A DNA stretch of 5,045 nucleotides from Candidatus Nomurabacteria bacterium (lineage in GTDB: Bacteria > Patescibacteriota > Minisyncoccia > Phycocordibacterales > UBA9973), in contig JAHFNM010000040.1 in the NCBI GenBank assembly GCA_023267415.1, positions 1 to 5,045 on the forward strand, given 5' to 3'. Positions 1 through 4,772 of this stretch are shown one piece after another (position 1 is the stretch's first letter; every line of letters starts with the position of its first letter). The translations under genes were made by a program, and so were the position numbers. The notes under the pieces are model-generated. The model was not told where the DNA came from and did not search any database. It worked only from the letters and a program-made list of their open reading frames with translations.

Positions 1-29
1 ATTATTGAAGATCTCTCCATATCCTTATT

Positions 30-428
30 CTAGCATCCGGATGCGATTGAGTAACCCTGCGCTTCGGCATCTGTCTTTGTATTGAAAAATACTTTGTTCG
101 CATCCTTGATACGCTTGGACGATCCGCAGCCGACGGGATAGTATTTCCTACCATTCTTTGAAGCCACGAAGGCTCCGGAGGAGAGCGGGATCGCAGCTAT
201 TTCCCCTTTTGCAGGGGATTGCCCTGCCTGGACCACATATGCCTTGGAATAAGGGTTTTGTGCTCCCTGGAGGCTTATAGGAGGCTCAAAATGGCTCTCC
301 AGATGGGCGATATAACCGAGGTAAAATGAGACAATGGCGGTACCGGCCAAAATCCCCATAAAAACCAGGGTTTGACGATGCTCCCCTGCCCTGGTCTTGA
401 TTTTTTGGGCCAAAGTATGTATACTCAT
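30..428 (-). CDS. Small single-pass membrane protein with an extracytoplasmic degenerate Ada-like zinc-binding domain
   Basis: The gene encodes 132 residues. The N-terminus is basic (KIKTR, EHR) and is followed by a hydrophobic helix at about residues 20-41. This predicts an N-in anchor with the rest outside the membrane. A polar linker leads to a C-terminal module at about 86-132. That module has the pattern KNGRKYYPVGC, then NKVFF, then AEAQGY, then a terminal Cys. The spacing resembles the N-terminal metal-binding domain of Ada, which uses four cysteines. Only C101 and C132 remain, in the places of the second and fourth ligands; the first and third are replaced by other residues (the third by Ala129). 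Zinc binding is therefore doubtful, and a disulfide or a purely structural fold is possible. The ATG at 428 lies 12 bases after a perfect TATAAT. The gene diverges from rpmA. Function is unknown; the Ada resemblance is my own alignment by eye. Confidence 0.8.
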   Translation of the reverse strand: MSIHTLAQKIKTRAGEHRQTLVFMGILAGTAIVSFYLGYIAHLESHFEPPISLQGAQNPYSKAYVVQAGQSPAKGEIAAIPLSSGAFVASKNGRKYYPVGCGSSKRIKDANKVFFNTKTDAEAQGYSIASGC

Positions 429-524
429 GAAGTTACTTTAATTATATCGTATATCGAGATTGAGTGTATAGGCGTTGGATGTCCCCTCGCTTAGAAATCA
501 TCCCGAGCATAAGAAAACTCACAT
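429..524. other. Divergent intergenic region upstream of rpmA
   Basis: This 96-bp gap separates the divergent membrane protein gene and rpmA. Its left half is AT-rich and carries the minus-strand promoter. For rpmA I find no convincing plus-strand promoter. Weak candidates are TGTATA at 465-470 with TTATAT at 442-447, and CATAAG at 508-513, which lies 11 bases before the rpmA ATG. No Shine-Dalgarno sequence precedes rpmA; only AAGAAAA is present at 511-517. Confidence 0.5.
441..470 (-). promoter_or_regulatory. Promoter of the Ada-like membrane protein gene
   Basis: On the minus strand a perfect TATAAT lies at 446-441. A TATACA (4 of 6 matches to the -35 consensus) lies at 470-465, with an 18-bp spacer. 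The predicted start is near 434, giving a leader of about 6 bases before the ATG at 428. A 7-bp tandem repeat (CGATATA twice, 456-443) sits in the spacer and -10 region. Confidence 0.6.
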
Positions 525-797
525 ATGGCACATCGAAAAGCGGGAGGAACCGCGAGAAACCTACGGGACTCAAATCCTAAATATCTTGGAACAAAACTCT
601 ACGCCGGCGAGAAAGCTCAGTCGGGTTCGATCATCATCCGCCAGCGCGGCACGGTCATCATGGCCGGACGCAACGTTGCTCTCGGCAAGGATCACACGAT
701 CTACGCGATGAAGGAAGGAAAAGTCTCATTCGCAAACAAGCGCAAGACTCACTTCGACGGAACACACTCAATGAAGAAGATCGTTCACGTAGACTAA
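525..797 (+). CDS. rpmA: 50S ribosomal protein L27
   Basis: The product is the 90-residue bacterial L27 protein of the large ribosomal subunit. Its N-terminal tail reaches towards the peptidyl transferase centre. The family signature is plain: MAHRKAGG at the start, then [11 protein letters not shown] (12-22), a GEKAQSG segment, IIIRQRGT (36-43) and the [14 protein letters not shown] stretch (48-61). The protein begins directly with MAHRK, so it lacks the cleavable N-terminal extension known from Firmicutes. The length is normal, with a C-terminal tail rich in Lys and His. Unlike the common order, no rplU (L21) gene lies directly upstream; the neighbour is a divergent membrane protein gene. 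The gene ends 9 bases before a strong palindromic terminator and converges on rplI. No Shine-Dalgarno site is visible. An overlapping reading frame that starts at 475 is a shadow. Confidence 0.97.
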   Translation: MAHRKAGGTARNLRDSNPKYLGTKLYAGEKAQSGSIIIRQRGTVIMAGRNVALGKDHTIYAMKEGKVSFANKRKTHFDGTHSMKKIVHVD

Positions 798-806
798 GCA
801 GTAAAT

Positions 807-847
807 AAATAAACAAAACCCGCACAGTGTGCGGGTTTTGTTTATTT
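807..847. terminator. Bidirectional intrinsic terminator between rpmA and rplI
   Basis: This is a perfect palindrome with two 20-bp arms around a single central base at 827. The core stem CCCGCAC/GTGCGGG is GC-rich. On both strands it is preceded by an A-rich run and followed by TTTTGTTTATTT. That is the form of an intrinsic terminator that works in both directions, which suits two convergent genes. It begins 9 bases after the rpmA stop and ends 8 bases before the rplI stop, so both genes share it. Confidence 0.93.
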
Positions 848-855
848 GAGAACAA

Positions 856-1299
856 TTATCCTTGAATGATATTCACCGTAATAGACTCCTTCATTCCGAG
901 CGCTTCGATGCCGACAGAAAAGGTTCCTGTCTGTTTTATCGGCTCATGGATCTTGATGAATTCTTCGGCAATGATGATGCGGTGGTCTTTTTTGAGCGCT
1001 GCCGCGATGTCCTTGGCATGGATGGCCTTGAATAGGCTTCCGTGTTCGTTTGCTTTTACGGAGATGGTAATGCCGGTCCCGTCTATGGCTTGGAGATTGC
1101 GCTTGAAGAGGTCGGTCTGCACTTCCTTTTCCACGCGAATTTCGTTCTGGGCGCGCTCGACTTTCTTGATGGCATCAGCTGTCGCTGGCACGGCAAAGCC
1201 CTTTGGAATGAGGAAATTGCGGGCGTAGCCATCTGGCTGATCCTTGATGTCGTTCTTATAACCAACGCCTTTGAGGTCCTTGATGAAGATGACTTTCAT
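856..1299 (-). CDS. rplI: 50S ribosomal protein L9
   Basis: The product is the 147-residue L9 protein, which binds 23S rRNA near the L1 stalk region and helps keep the reading frame. The N-terminal domain starts MKVIFIKDLKGVGYKNDIKD and carries the family signature GYARNFLIPKGFAVPAT (about 24-40). A long charged helix follows (about 41-75: KKVERAQNEIRVEKEVQ). The C-terminal domain begins near TISVKANEHGSLFKAIHAKD (about 78-97). Both domains are present and the length is near the usual 149-150. L9 is reported missing from some Candidate Phyla Radiation lineages, so its presence helps place the genome. The ATG at 1299 lies 8 bases after a perfect TATAAT. GGGG at 1305-1302 is too close to the ATG to act as a normal ribosome binding site. 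The gene appears to be transcribed alone. Confidence 0.97.
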   Translation of the reverse strand: MKVIFIKDLKGVGYKNDIKDQPDGYARNFLIPKGFAVPATADAIKKVERAQNEIRVEKEVQTDLFKRNLQAIDGTGITISVKANEHGSLFKAIHAKDIAAALKKDHRIIIAEEFIKIHEPIKQTGTFSVGIEALGMKESITVNIIQG

Positions 1300-1307
1300 G
1301 ACCCCAT

Positions 1308-1334
1308 ATTATATGAAAGTTGCATATTTGTCAT
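1308..1334 (-). promoter_or_regulatory. rplI promoter
   Basis: On the minus strand a perfect TATAAT lies at 1313-1308. ATGACA (5 of 6 matches to TTGACA) lies at 1334-1329, with a short 15-bp spacer. The predicted start is near 1301, only about 2 bases before the ATG at 1299, so the rplI mRNA should be nearly leaderless. Confidence 0.6.
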
Positions 1335-1338
1335 ATAA
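1309..1338. repeat. 8-bp inverted repeat over the rplI promoter (possible operator)
   Basis: On the minus strand, TTATATGA at 1338-1331 and TCATATAA at 1316-1309 are perfect inverted copies separated by 14 bases. Their centres are 22 bp apart, about two helical turns. The arms overlap the -35 and -10 hexamers. A dimeric repressor site is possible, but the sequence is AT-rich, so chance or a weak RNA hairpin is also possible. Confidence 0.35.
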
Positions 1339-1341
1339 AAT

Positions 1342-1381
1342 GAAGCACCGCCCCTCACTCCCCTCCTCGTCAAGGAGGGGA
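1342..1381. repeat. GC-rich hairpin element, possible dispersed intergenic repeat
   Basis: A 9-bp stem, TCCCCTCCT (1359-1367) with AGGAGGGGA (1373-1381), closes a 5-base loop. On the minus strand the stem is followed by GTGAGGGGCGGTGCTTC. The element is far more GC-rich than the flanking intergenic DNA. No T-run follows the stem on either strand, so it is not a standard terminator, although it lies just after the S41 protease gene and could act as a 3'-end structure. The layout of a CCCCTCC-type hairpin plus a GGGG-rich tail recalls dispersed intergenic repeats of other bacteria; this is from memory. Confidence 0.5.
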
Positions 1382-1394
1382 AGAAAAACATAAC

Positions 1395-2621
1395 CTATTT
1401 CCCTGTCTTGAAGTAGAGAACTGCGCGATTGAGTACAGGATCGGTATGATTTGCGATGTCTGTATCGCTGACTGTCACAGGAATCGTTGGGTCAAGACCT
1501 TTCTTGGAGATCGAGATACCATTTGGCGTGAGCCATTTTGCGATAGTGAGCTTGAGAGTGGTGTTGTCGGTGATATCCATGACTTCCTGGACCGATCCTT
1601 TTCCATACGTTGTCTCGCCGATGAGCGGAGCGACTCCGTGTTCGGAAAGCGCGCCAGCAAGAATCTCGGAAGCAGAAGCGGAGCCCTTGTCGACAAGTAT
1701 CGCAACTTTTATATTCTTCAAATCAAGCAGGCCGTATCCCTTACTCTTGTATACGCGAGGAGTGCCGTTTGCTCCGAAGTCTTCAGTGACCACAGTCTCC
1801 CCTTCAGGAAGGAAGAAGCTCGCCATATCTACTGCTGAATCAAGATATCCGCCTGGGTTGCCTCGAAGATCGATGATGAGGTTCTTTGATCCGCTTGCAG
1901 AGAATTTACGCAGAGCATCCTGCATGAGAGATGCCGACGATGCGCTGAAATTATAGAGCGCAATGTAGTATGTGCCGTCTGCACGAAGTGATGAATCGAG
2001 CGTTGGAATATCGATGACCTCACGAACGATAGAAATCTCGCGTGGAGCTTTTTCGCCATCGCGGAATATAGTGAGCTTAACAGTCGTACCTGCAACTCCG
2101 CGAATGAGATCGACGGCAGCATCGACAGACATGTCGTTAGTGCTGGTGGCATCGATCTTGAGAACTTTGTCTCCGGCCTTTATTCCAGCCCTTTCTGCAG
2201 GCGTATCTTTGAGCGGAGCAATGACCGTAAGTACCTTATCCTTGATACCCACTTCCATACCAATACCTTCAAAGCTTCCGTTGATGGTGTCATGGAAATC
2301 CTTTGAGTCCTGAGGTGGGAAATATACTGAGTATGGATCGTTCAGCGATCCTACAAGGCCTTTTATCGCGCCATATACGCGTTCTTGTGCAGTGATGGCA
2401 TCGGCACCGGGATGCTTCTGGTCAATGAGATTCCATACTTTCCAGAACGGCTCAAAATCTGCGGTCACTCCGACAGGAACATCTTTGTCGATCACGGAGG
2501 AAACACGAGTGACCGAAGGACGATGCGCGTATCCAATATAGATACCGAGAGCAAAGACTCCGGCGAGCAAAACAATCGAACCAGCAATGAACAAAATTTT
2601 TGTTTTGATTTTGGTTTTCAT
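1395..2621 (-). CDS. ctpA: C-terminal processing protease, family S41 (CtpA/CtpB-like), membrane-anchored
   Basis: From the ATG at 2621 the product is 408 residues, normal for the family. A basic N-terminus (KTKIKTK) and a hydrophobic helix at about 10-31 predict an anchored serine protease outside the membrane. The order is an N-terminal helical region (about 56-115, with GLVGSLNDPYSVYFPP), a PDZ domain (about 117-200, starting FEGIGMEV, with AGIKAGDKVLKID), and the S41 core. The core has NLIIDLRGNPGGYLDSAV, GSASASEILAGAL and TYGKGSVQ. By the family's 25-residue Ser-Lys spacing, the catalytic pair is S316 and K341, with Q345 as the third residue, as in CtpB. The enzyme is therefore intact. 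Such proteases trim C-termini of exported proteins. I prefer 2621 over the ATG at 2627 or the TTG at 2639, because the last two overlap the promoter. The gene follows the 381-aa surface protein gene after a short gap. Confidence 0.95.
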   Translation of the reverse strand: MKTKIKTKILFIAGSIVLLAGVFALGIYIGYAHRPSVTRVSSVIDKDVPVGVTADFEPFWKVWNLIDQKHPGADAITAQERVYGAIKGLVGSLNDPYSVYFPPQDSKDFHDTINGSFEGIGMEVGIKDKVLTVIAPLKDTPAERAGIKAGDKVLKIDATSTNDMSVDAAVDLIRGVAGTTVKLTIFRDGEKAPREISIVREVIDIPTLDSSLRADGTYYIALYNFSASSASLMQDALRKFSASGSKNLIIDLRGNPGGYLDSAVDMASFFLPEGETVVTEDFGANGTPRVYKSKGYGLLDLKNIKVAILVDKGSASASEILAGALSEHGVAPLIGETTYGKGSVQEVMDITDNTTLKLTIAKWLTPNGISISKKGLDPTIPVTVSDTDIANHTDPVLNRAVLYFKTGK

Positions 2622-2629
2622 GTGCATGT

Positions 2630-2638
2630 AGTATAGCA
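2630..2638 (-). promoter_or_regulatory. Extended -10 promoter of the S41 protease gene
   Basis: The minus strand reads TGC-TATACT at 2638-2630, an extended -10 element with five of six matches in the hexamer. No good -35 is present, as expected for this class. The upstream DNA is AT-rich (an A-run at 2652-2646). The predicted start is near 2623, leaving about 2 bases before the ATG at 2621. This supports that ATG over the upstream alternatives. Confidence 0.55.
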
Positions 2639-2673
2639 ATTGATTTTTTTATAGCCTAAAGAAAAACAAAAAC

Positions 2674-3819
2674 TTATTGGTACTGAATGAAGCTTGGTTG
2701 CGGAGTGAGTTTGAGAATGTCAGCGGTAGTAAGCATGCGAGTGGAAGGTGCACGCAAGTCGTTCTTGTAGAACAATTTAAATCCGGTGAACTGCACTGGC
2801 TGCTTGGCAACAATGTTCGTATAGGTGCCGATCTTCTTTGCCGGCGAACCCCATCCATCCATATCGATTACGACTTGTACTTCAGGAAGCGGAACGATGC
2901 TCTTGTAGTTTGTGACCATCGGCATGGTAAAGCGGTGAACTACGAGGATCTTTGGCGGAAGATTATTTGTGCGCACGAGATTTGCAAGATACTGCGCGGT
3001 CCAGTTCACATCGGCGGCACTGATGGTTCCGATCTCCGTGCCAGGCTTTGCTCCGCTCTTCATGGAAAATTCAGGATCGAGCGAGAGATGTACTTGTGGC
3101 ATCTTGAGGTATTTTTCGAGCTGAGGAATTTCGGTTTGAAAAGTAGAAAGTCCCGGTTGTATTTCGAGAAACACTATTCCGTGCACCTTCTCTGCTAGAG
3201 CAAGGGCCATATCTATTTGGCTATCAGGCATGCGGAGGCGATACTTGCCTGCAGCGCCAGGACTTCCCTGCGCAGTGACGGCGATATAGTCGATGGCTGG
3301 AATGACGGGGGTTGTTGGATCTGCAGCATTCCACTTCGCAACTTCGGCAGTAAGCCGGCGGATCATTTCGTCCGGAGGATATTGTCCGAGCACGCCCATG
3401 CCCTTGGAATAGAAATTACCGTAGTAAGCAACGATGCGATTGAATGGGAGAAGTGCGCCGGCAATAGGATATGCGGCGTGCACAGGCCATAAGGTAGGCT
3501 TAGGGACCGTCGCCGTAGTGGAAGCGGTTGCAACGGTTGCGGCTTTGCTCCCTGAGGCGGCCGAGGTGGAAATGGTGGCAACCTTGGGCAAAGGATTGTT
3601 GGCCAAGGCAAGAAGCTTACTATCGTAGGCCACAGTGTCGAGCACAAGCGGCTTTGATGGAGTTGATGGTTTGCCGTCAGAAGATGCGACATCAGCATCA
3701 GCTCGGTTGTATGCAACGCTGAAGATCCGAGGAACAACAAAATAAGCCGCGACAGCTATGACGAGCGCGGCTCCACAGAAAAGCATGTATCGTATTTGAA
3801 CTGTTTGTTTTTTTTGCAT
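2674..3819 (-). CDS. Membrane-anchored surface protein with a predicted TIM-barrel-like (glycosidase-like) domain, function unknown
   Basis: The product is 381 residues. A basic start (MQKKQTVQIR) and a hydrophobic helix at about 11-30 predict an N-in anchor. A low-complexity linker rich in Ala, Ser, Thr and Pro follows (about 38-112). The outer domain (about 125-381) shows a run of hydrophobic segments in alternating strand-helix style: RIVAYYGN (128-135), VIPAIDYIAV (172-181), GIVFLEIQPG (214-223), VHLSLDPEF (243-251), KILVVHRFT (290-298), VQVVIDMDGWG (314-324) and GFKLFY (346-351). Several end in acidic residues (D177, E219, D248, E250, D319, D321), as in TIM-barrel hydrolases. A GMGVLGQYPPDEM segment (140-152) follows the first strand. 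I cannot assign a known family or substrate. The gene overlaps the upstream 71-aa gene by one base (TAATG), so translation is probably coupled. No Shine-Dalgarno site is seen. Confidence 0.85.
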   Translation of the reverse strand: MQKKQTVQIRYMLFCGAALVIAVAAYFVVPRIFSVAYNRADADVASSDGKPSTPSKPLVLDTVAYDSKLLALANNPLPKVATISTSAASGSKAATVATASTTATVPKPTLWPVHAAYPIAGALLPFNRIVAYYGNFYSKGMGVLGQYPPDEMIRRLTAEVAKWNAADPTTPVIPAIDYIAVTAQGSPGAAGKYRLRMPDSQIDMALALAEKVHGIVFLEIQPGLSTFQTEIPQLEKYLKMPQVHLSLDPEFSMKSGAKPGTEIGTISAADVNWTAQYLANLVRTNNLPPKILVVHRFTMPMVTNYKSIVPLPEVQVVIDMDGWGSPAKKIGTYTNIVAKQPVQFTGFKLFYKNDLRAPSTRMLTTADILKLTPQPSFIQYQ

Positions 3820-4034
3820 TATGCTATTTCAGTGAATGTTTCTGTCTTTATCTCCATGTGCTCTTCGCGTTCCTGCGTCTTGATCTTTTTGTATTTCAAG
3901 AGGCCGATATAAGCAAAGACGACACCGGCAAAGACAGTAAAAACTGTTTTCCAGCTGCTTGGGAAGCCTGTGTACGGAAGAATGATAAGAAAAAAACCGC
4001 CTCCGATGATAACTTTTTCTTGGATGTATCTCAT
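3819..4034 (-). CDS. Small two-helix membrane protein, function unknown
   Basis: The product is 71 residues. Two hydrophobic segments, about 8-24 (VIIGGGFFLIILPYTGF) and 28-47 (WKTVFTVFAGVVFAYIGLL), form a helical hairpin with a short turn at PSS. A charged tail follows (KYKKIKTQEREEHMEIKTETFTEI), probably in the cytoplasm. I do not recognise a family. It is first in a two-gene operon; its TAA overlaps the ATG of the 381-aa surface protein gene by one base. This arrangement suggests a joint role, such as holding or assembling the larger protein at the membrane, but that is inference. It has its own extended -10 promoter just after the rsmI stop, and its ATG coincides with the predicted transcription start. 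Confidence 0.75.
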   Translation of the reverse strand: MRYIQEKVIIGGGFFLIILPYTGFPSSWKTVFTVFAGVVFAYIGLLKYKKIKTQEREEHMEIKTETFTEIA

Positions 4035-4040
4035 GTTTTT

Positions 4041-4049
4041 AGTATACCA
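4041..4049 (-). promoter_or_regulatory. Extended -10 promoter of the 71-aa/381-aa operon, leaderless
   Basis: The minus strand reads TGG-TATACT at 4049-4041. Six bases (AAAAAC) follow, then the ATG at 4034. With the usual spacing from the -10 hexamer to the first transcribed base, the A of the ATG is itself the predicted +1. No good -35 is seen. The site lies in the 23-bp gap after the rsmI stop codon. Confidence 0.6.
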
Positions 4050-4057
4050 AATTGTTC

Positions 4058-4765
4058 CTACTTTTTACTAACGATGACGACAAACTCTCCCTTTTGCTTT
4101 TCGGGTTTTGCAGCAAGGAGTGCTGCAAGCTCTGCCGGGCTTCCTGACAAAACTTCTTCGAATTGCTTGGTCAGCTCGCGAGCGATGGATACATGGGCTT
4201 CGGGATACCACTCCGTGAGTTCGGCAAGCAATTTTACGATGCGATGCGAGGATTCGTAGCATACTGTCGAGTCTTCAGCTTCGCGCATAGCCTTGATAGC
4301 AGTCTGTCGGCCTTTTTTGTGCGGAACGAATCCGATAAAAGAAAATCTTCCACTCGGAACAGGAACGATCGAGAGTGCAGCCGTGAGAGCGCTTGGTCCA
4401 GGGATGGCTACGATCGTCAGGTCGTCTCCGAATTCTTTTTTCAAATATGAAAGTAGTGGCGAACCCGGATCGGAAACAAGCGGCGTACCGGCATCGGAAA
4501 TGAGGGCGACATCCTCACCTTGTTCAAGACGATGGGCGATTCCTTTCATCTTGGCGTCGTTCGAGCGAGCATGATAACTTTCGGTCTTTGTACTGATGCC
4601 ATGATGCGAAAGCAGCACGCGCGAATGGCGAGTGTCTTCGCACAGGATAAGCGAGACTTCTTTGAACACGCGAAGTGCCCGAAGCGTGATGTCTTCGAGA
4701 TTGCCGATCGGAGTGGCGACAACGTACAAAGTGCCGAGTGTTGAATTATGTTCTCGTGTTTTCAT
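4058..4765 (-). CDS. rsmI: 16S rRNA (cytidine(1402)-2'-O)-methyltransferase RsmI, short form
   Basis: RsmI 2'-O-methylates C1402 of 16S rRNA in the decoding centre, using S-adenosylmethionine. It belongs to the tetrapyrrole methylase fold. All main motifs are present in the 235 residues: GTLYVVATPIGNLEDITLRA (11-30), LCEDTR (41-46), ISDAGTPLVSDPG (89-101), IPGPSALTAALS (121-132), FIGFVP (143-148), YESSHRI (170-176) and IARELTKQFEEV (194-205). The protein stops right after GEFVVIV (227-233). It lacks the C-terminal extension of about 50 residues found in forms such as the 286-residue E. coli enzyme. The stop is followed at once by the promoter of the next operon, so this looks like a natural short form and not a frameshift. 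The ATG lies 7 bases after the stop of the upstream gene, indicating co-transcription. No Shine-Dalgarno site is visible. Confidence 0.96.
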   Translation of the reverse strand: MKTREHNSTLGTLYVVATPIGNLEDITLRALRVFKEVSLILCEDTRHSRVLLSHHGISTKTESYHARSNDAKMKGIAHRLEQGEDVALISDAGTPLVSDPGSPLLSYLKKEFGDDLTIVAIPGPSALTAALSIVPVPSGRFSFIGFVPHKKGRQTAIKAMREAEDSTVCYESSHRIVKLLAELTEWYPEAHVSIARELTKQFEEVLSGSPAELAALLAAKPEKQKGEFVVIVSKK

Positions 4766-4772
4766 CGTGTAA

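Noticed and set aside
1..29. Possible start of another minus-strand gene (ATG at 20-18, preceded by AAGGA)
   Set aside because: AAGGA lies only about one base from the ATG, too close to act as a ribosome binding site, and only six codons are visible before the window edge.
429..524. A plus-strand promoter for rpmA
   Set aside because: Candidates match the consensus poorly at both hexamers or have wrong spacing, so none is listed as a feature.
475..711. 78-codon open frame overlapping the start of rpmA in another frame
   Set aside because: rpmA matches ribosomal protein L27 from end to end; this frame gives an Arg/Ser-rich sequence with no family.
658..855. 65-codon minus-strand frame across the end of rpmA and the terminator
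   Set aside because: It reads antisense through rpmA and through the palindromic terminator, and the product is low-complexity (Ser/Arg/Leu).
1342..1394. Hairpin after the S41 protease gene read as an intrinsic terminator
   Set aside because: The stem is strong, but no T-run follows it on either strand; on the minus strand the T-run comes before the stem. A repeat or 3'-end structure fits better.
1456..1956. 166-codon open frame on the plus strand opposite the S41 protease gene
   Set aside because: It runs antisense to a clearly conserved protease core, and its translation is Ser/Arg/Pro-rich with no recognisable domain. It is a codon-bias shadow.
2677..3198. 173-codon open frame on the plus strand opposite the barrel-like gene
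   Set aside because: The minus-strand product has a coherent anchor, linker and strand pattern, while this one is rich in Arg, Cys and His without any motif. No promoter or start signal precedes it.
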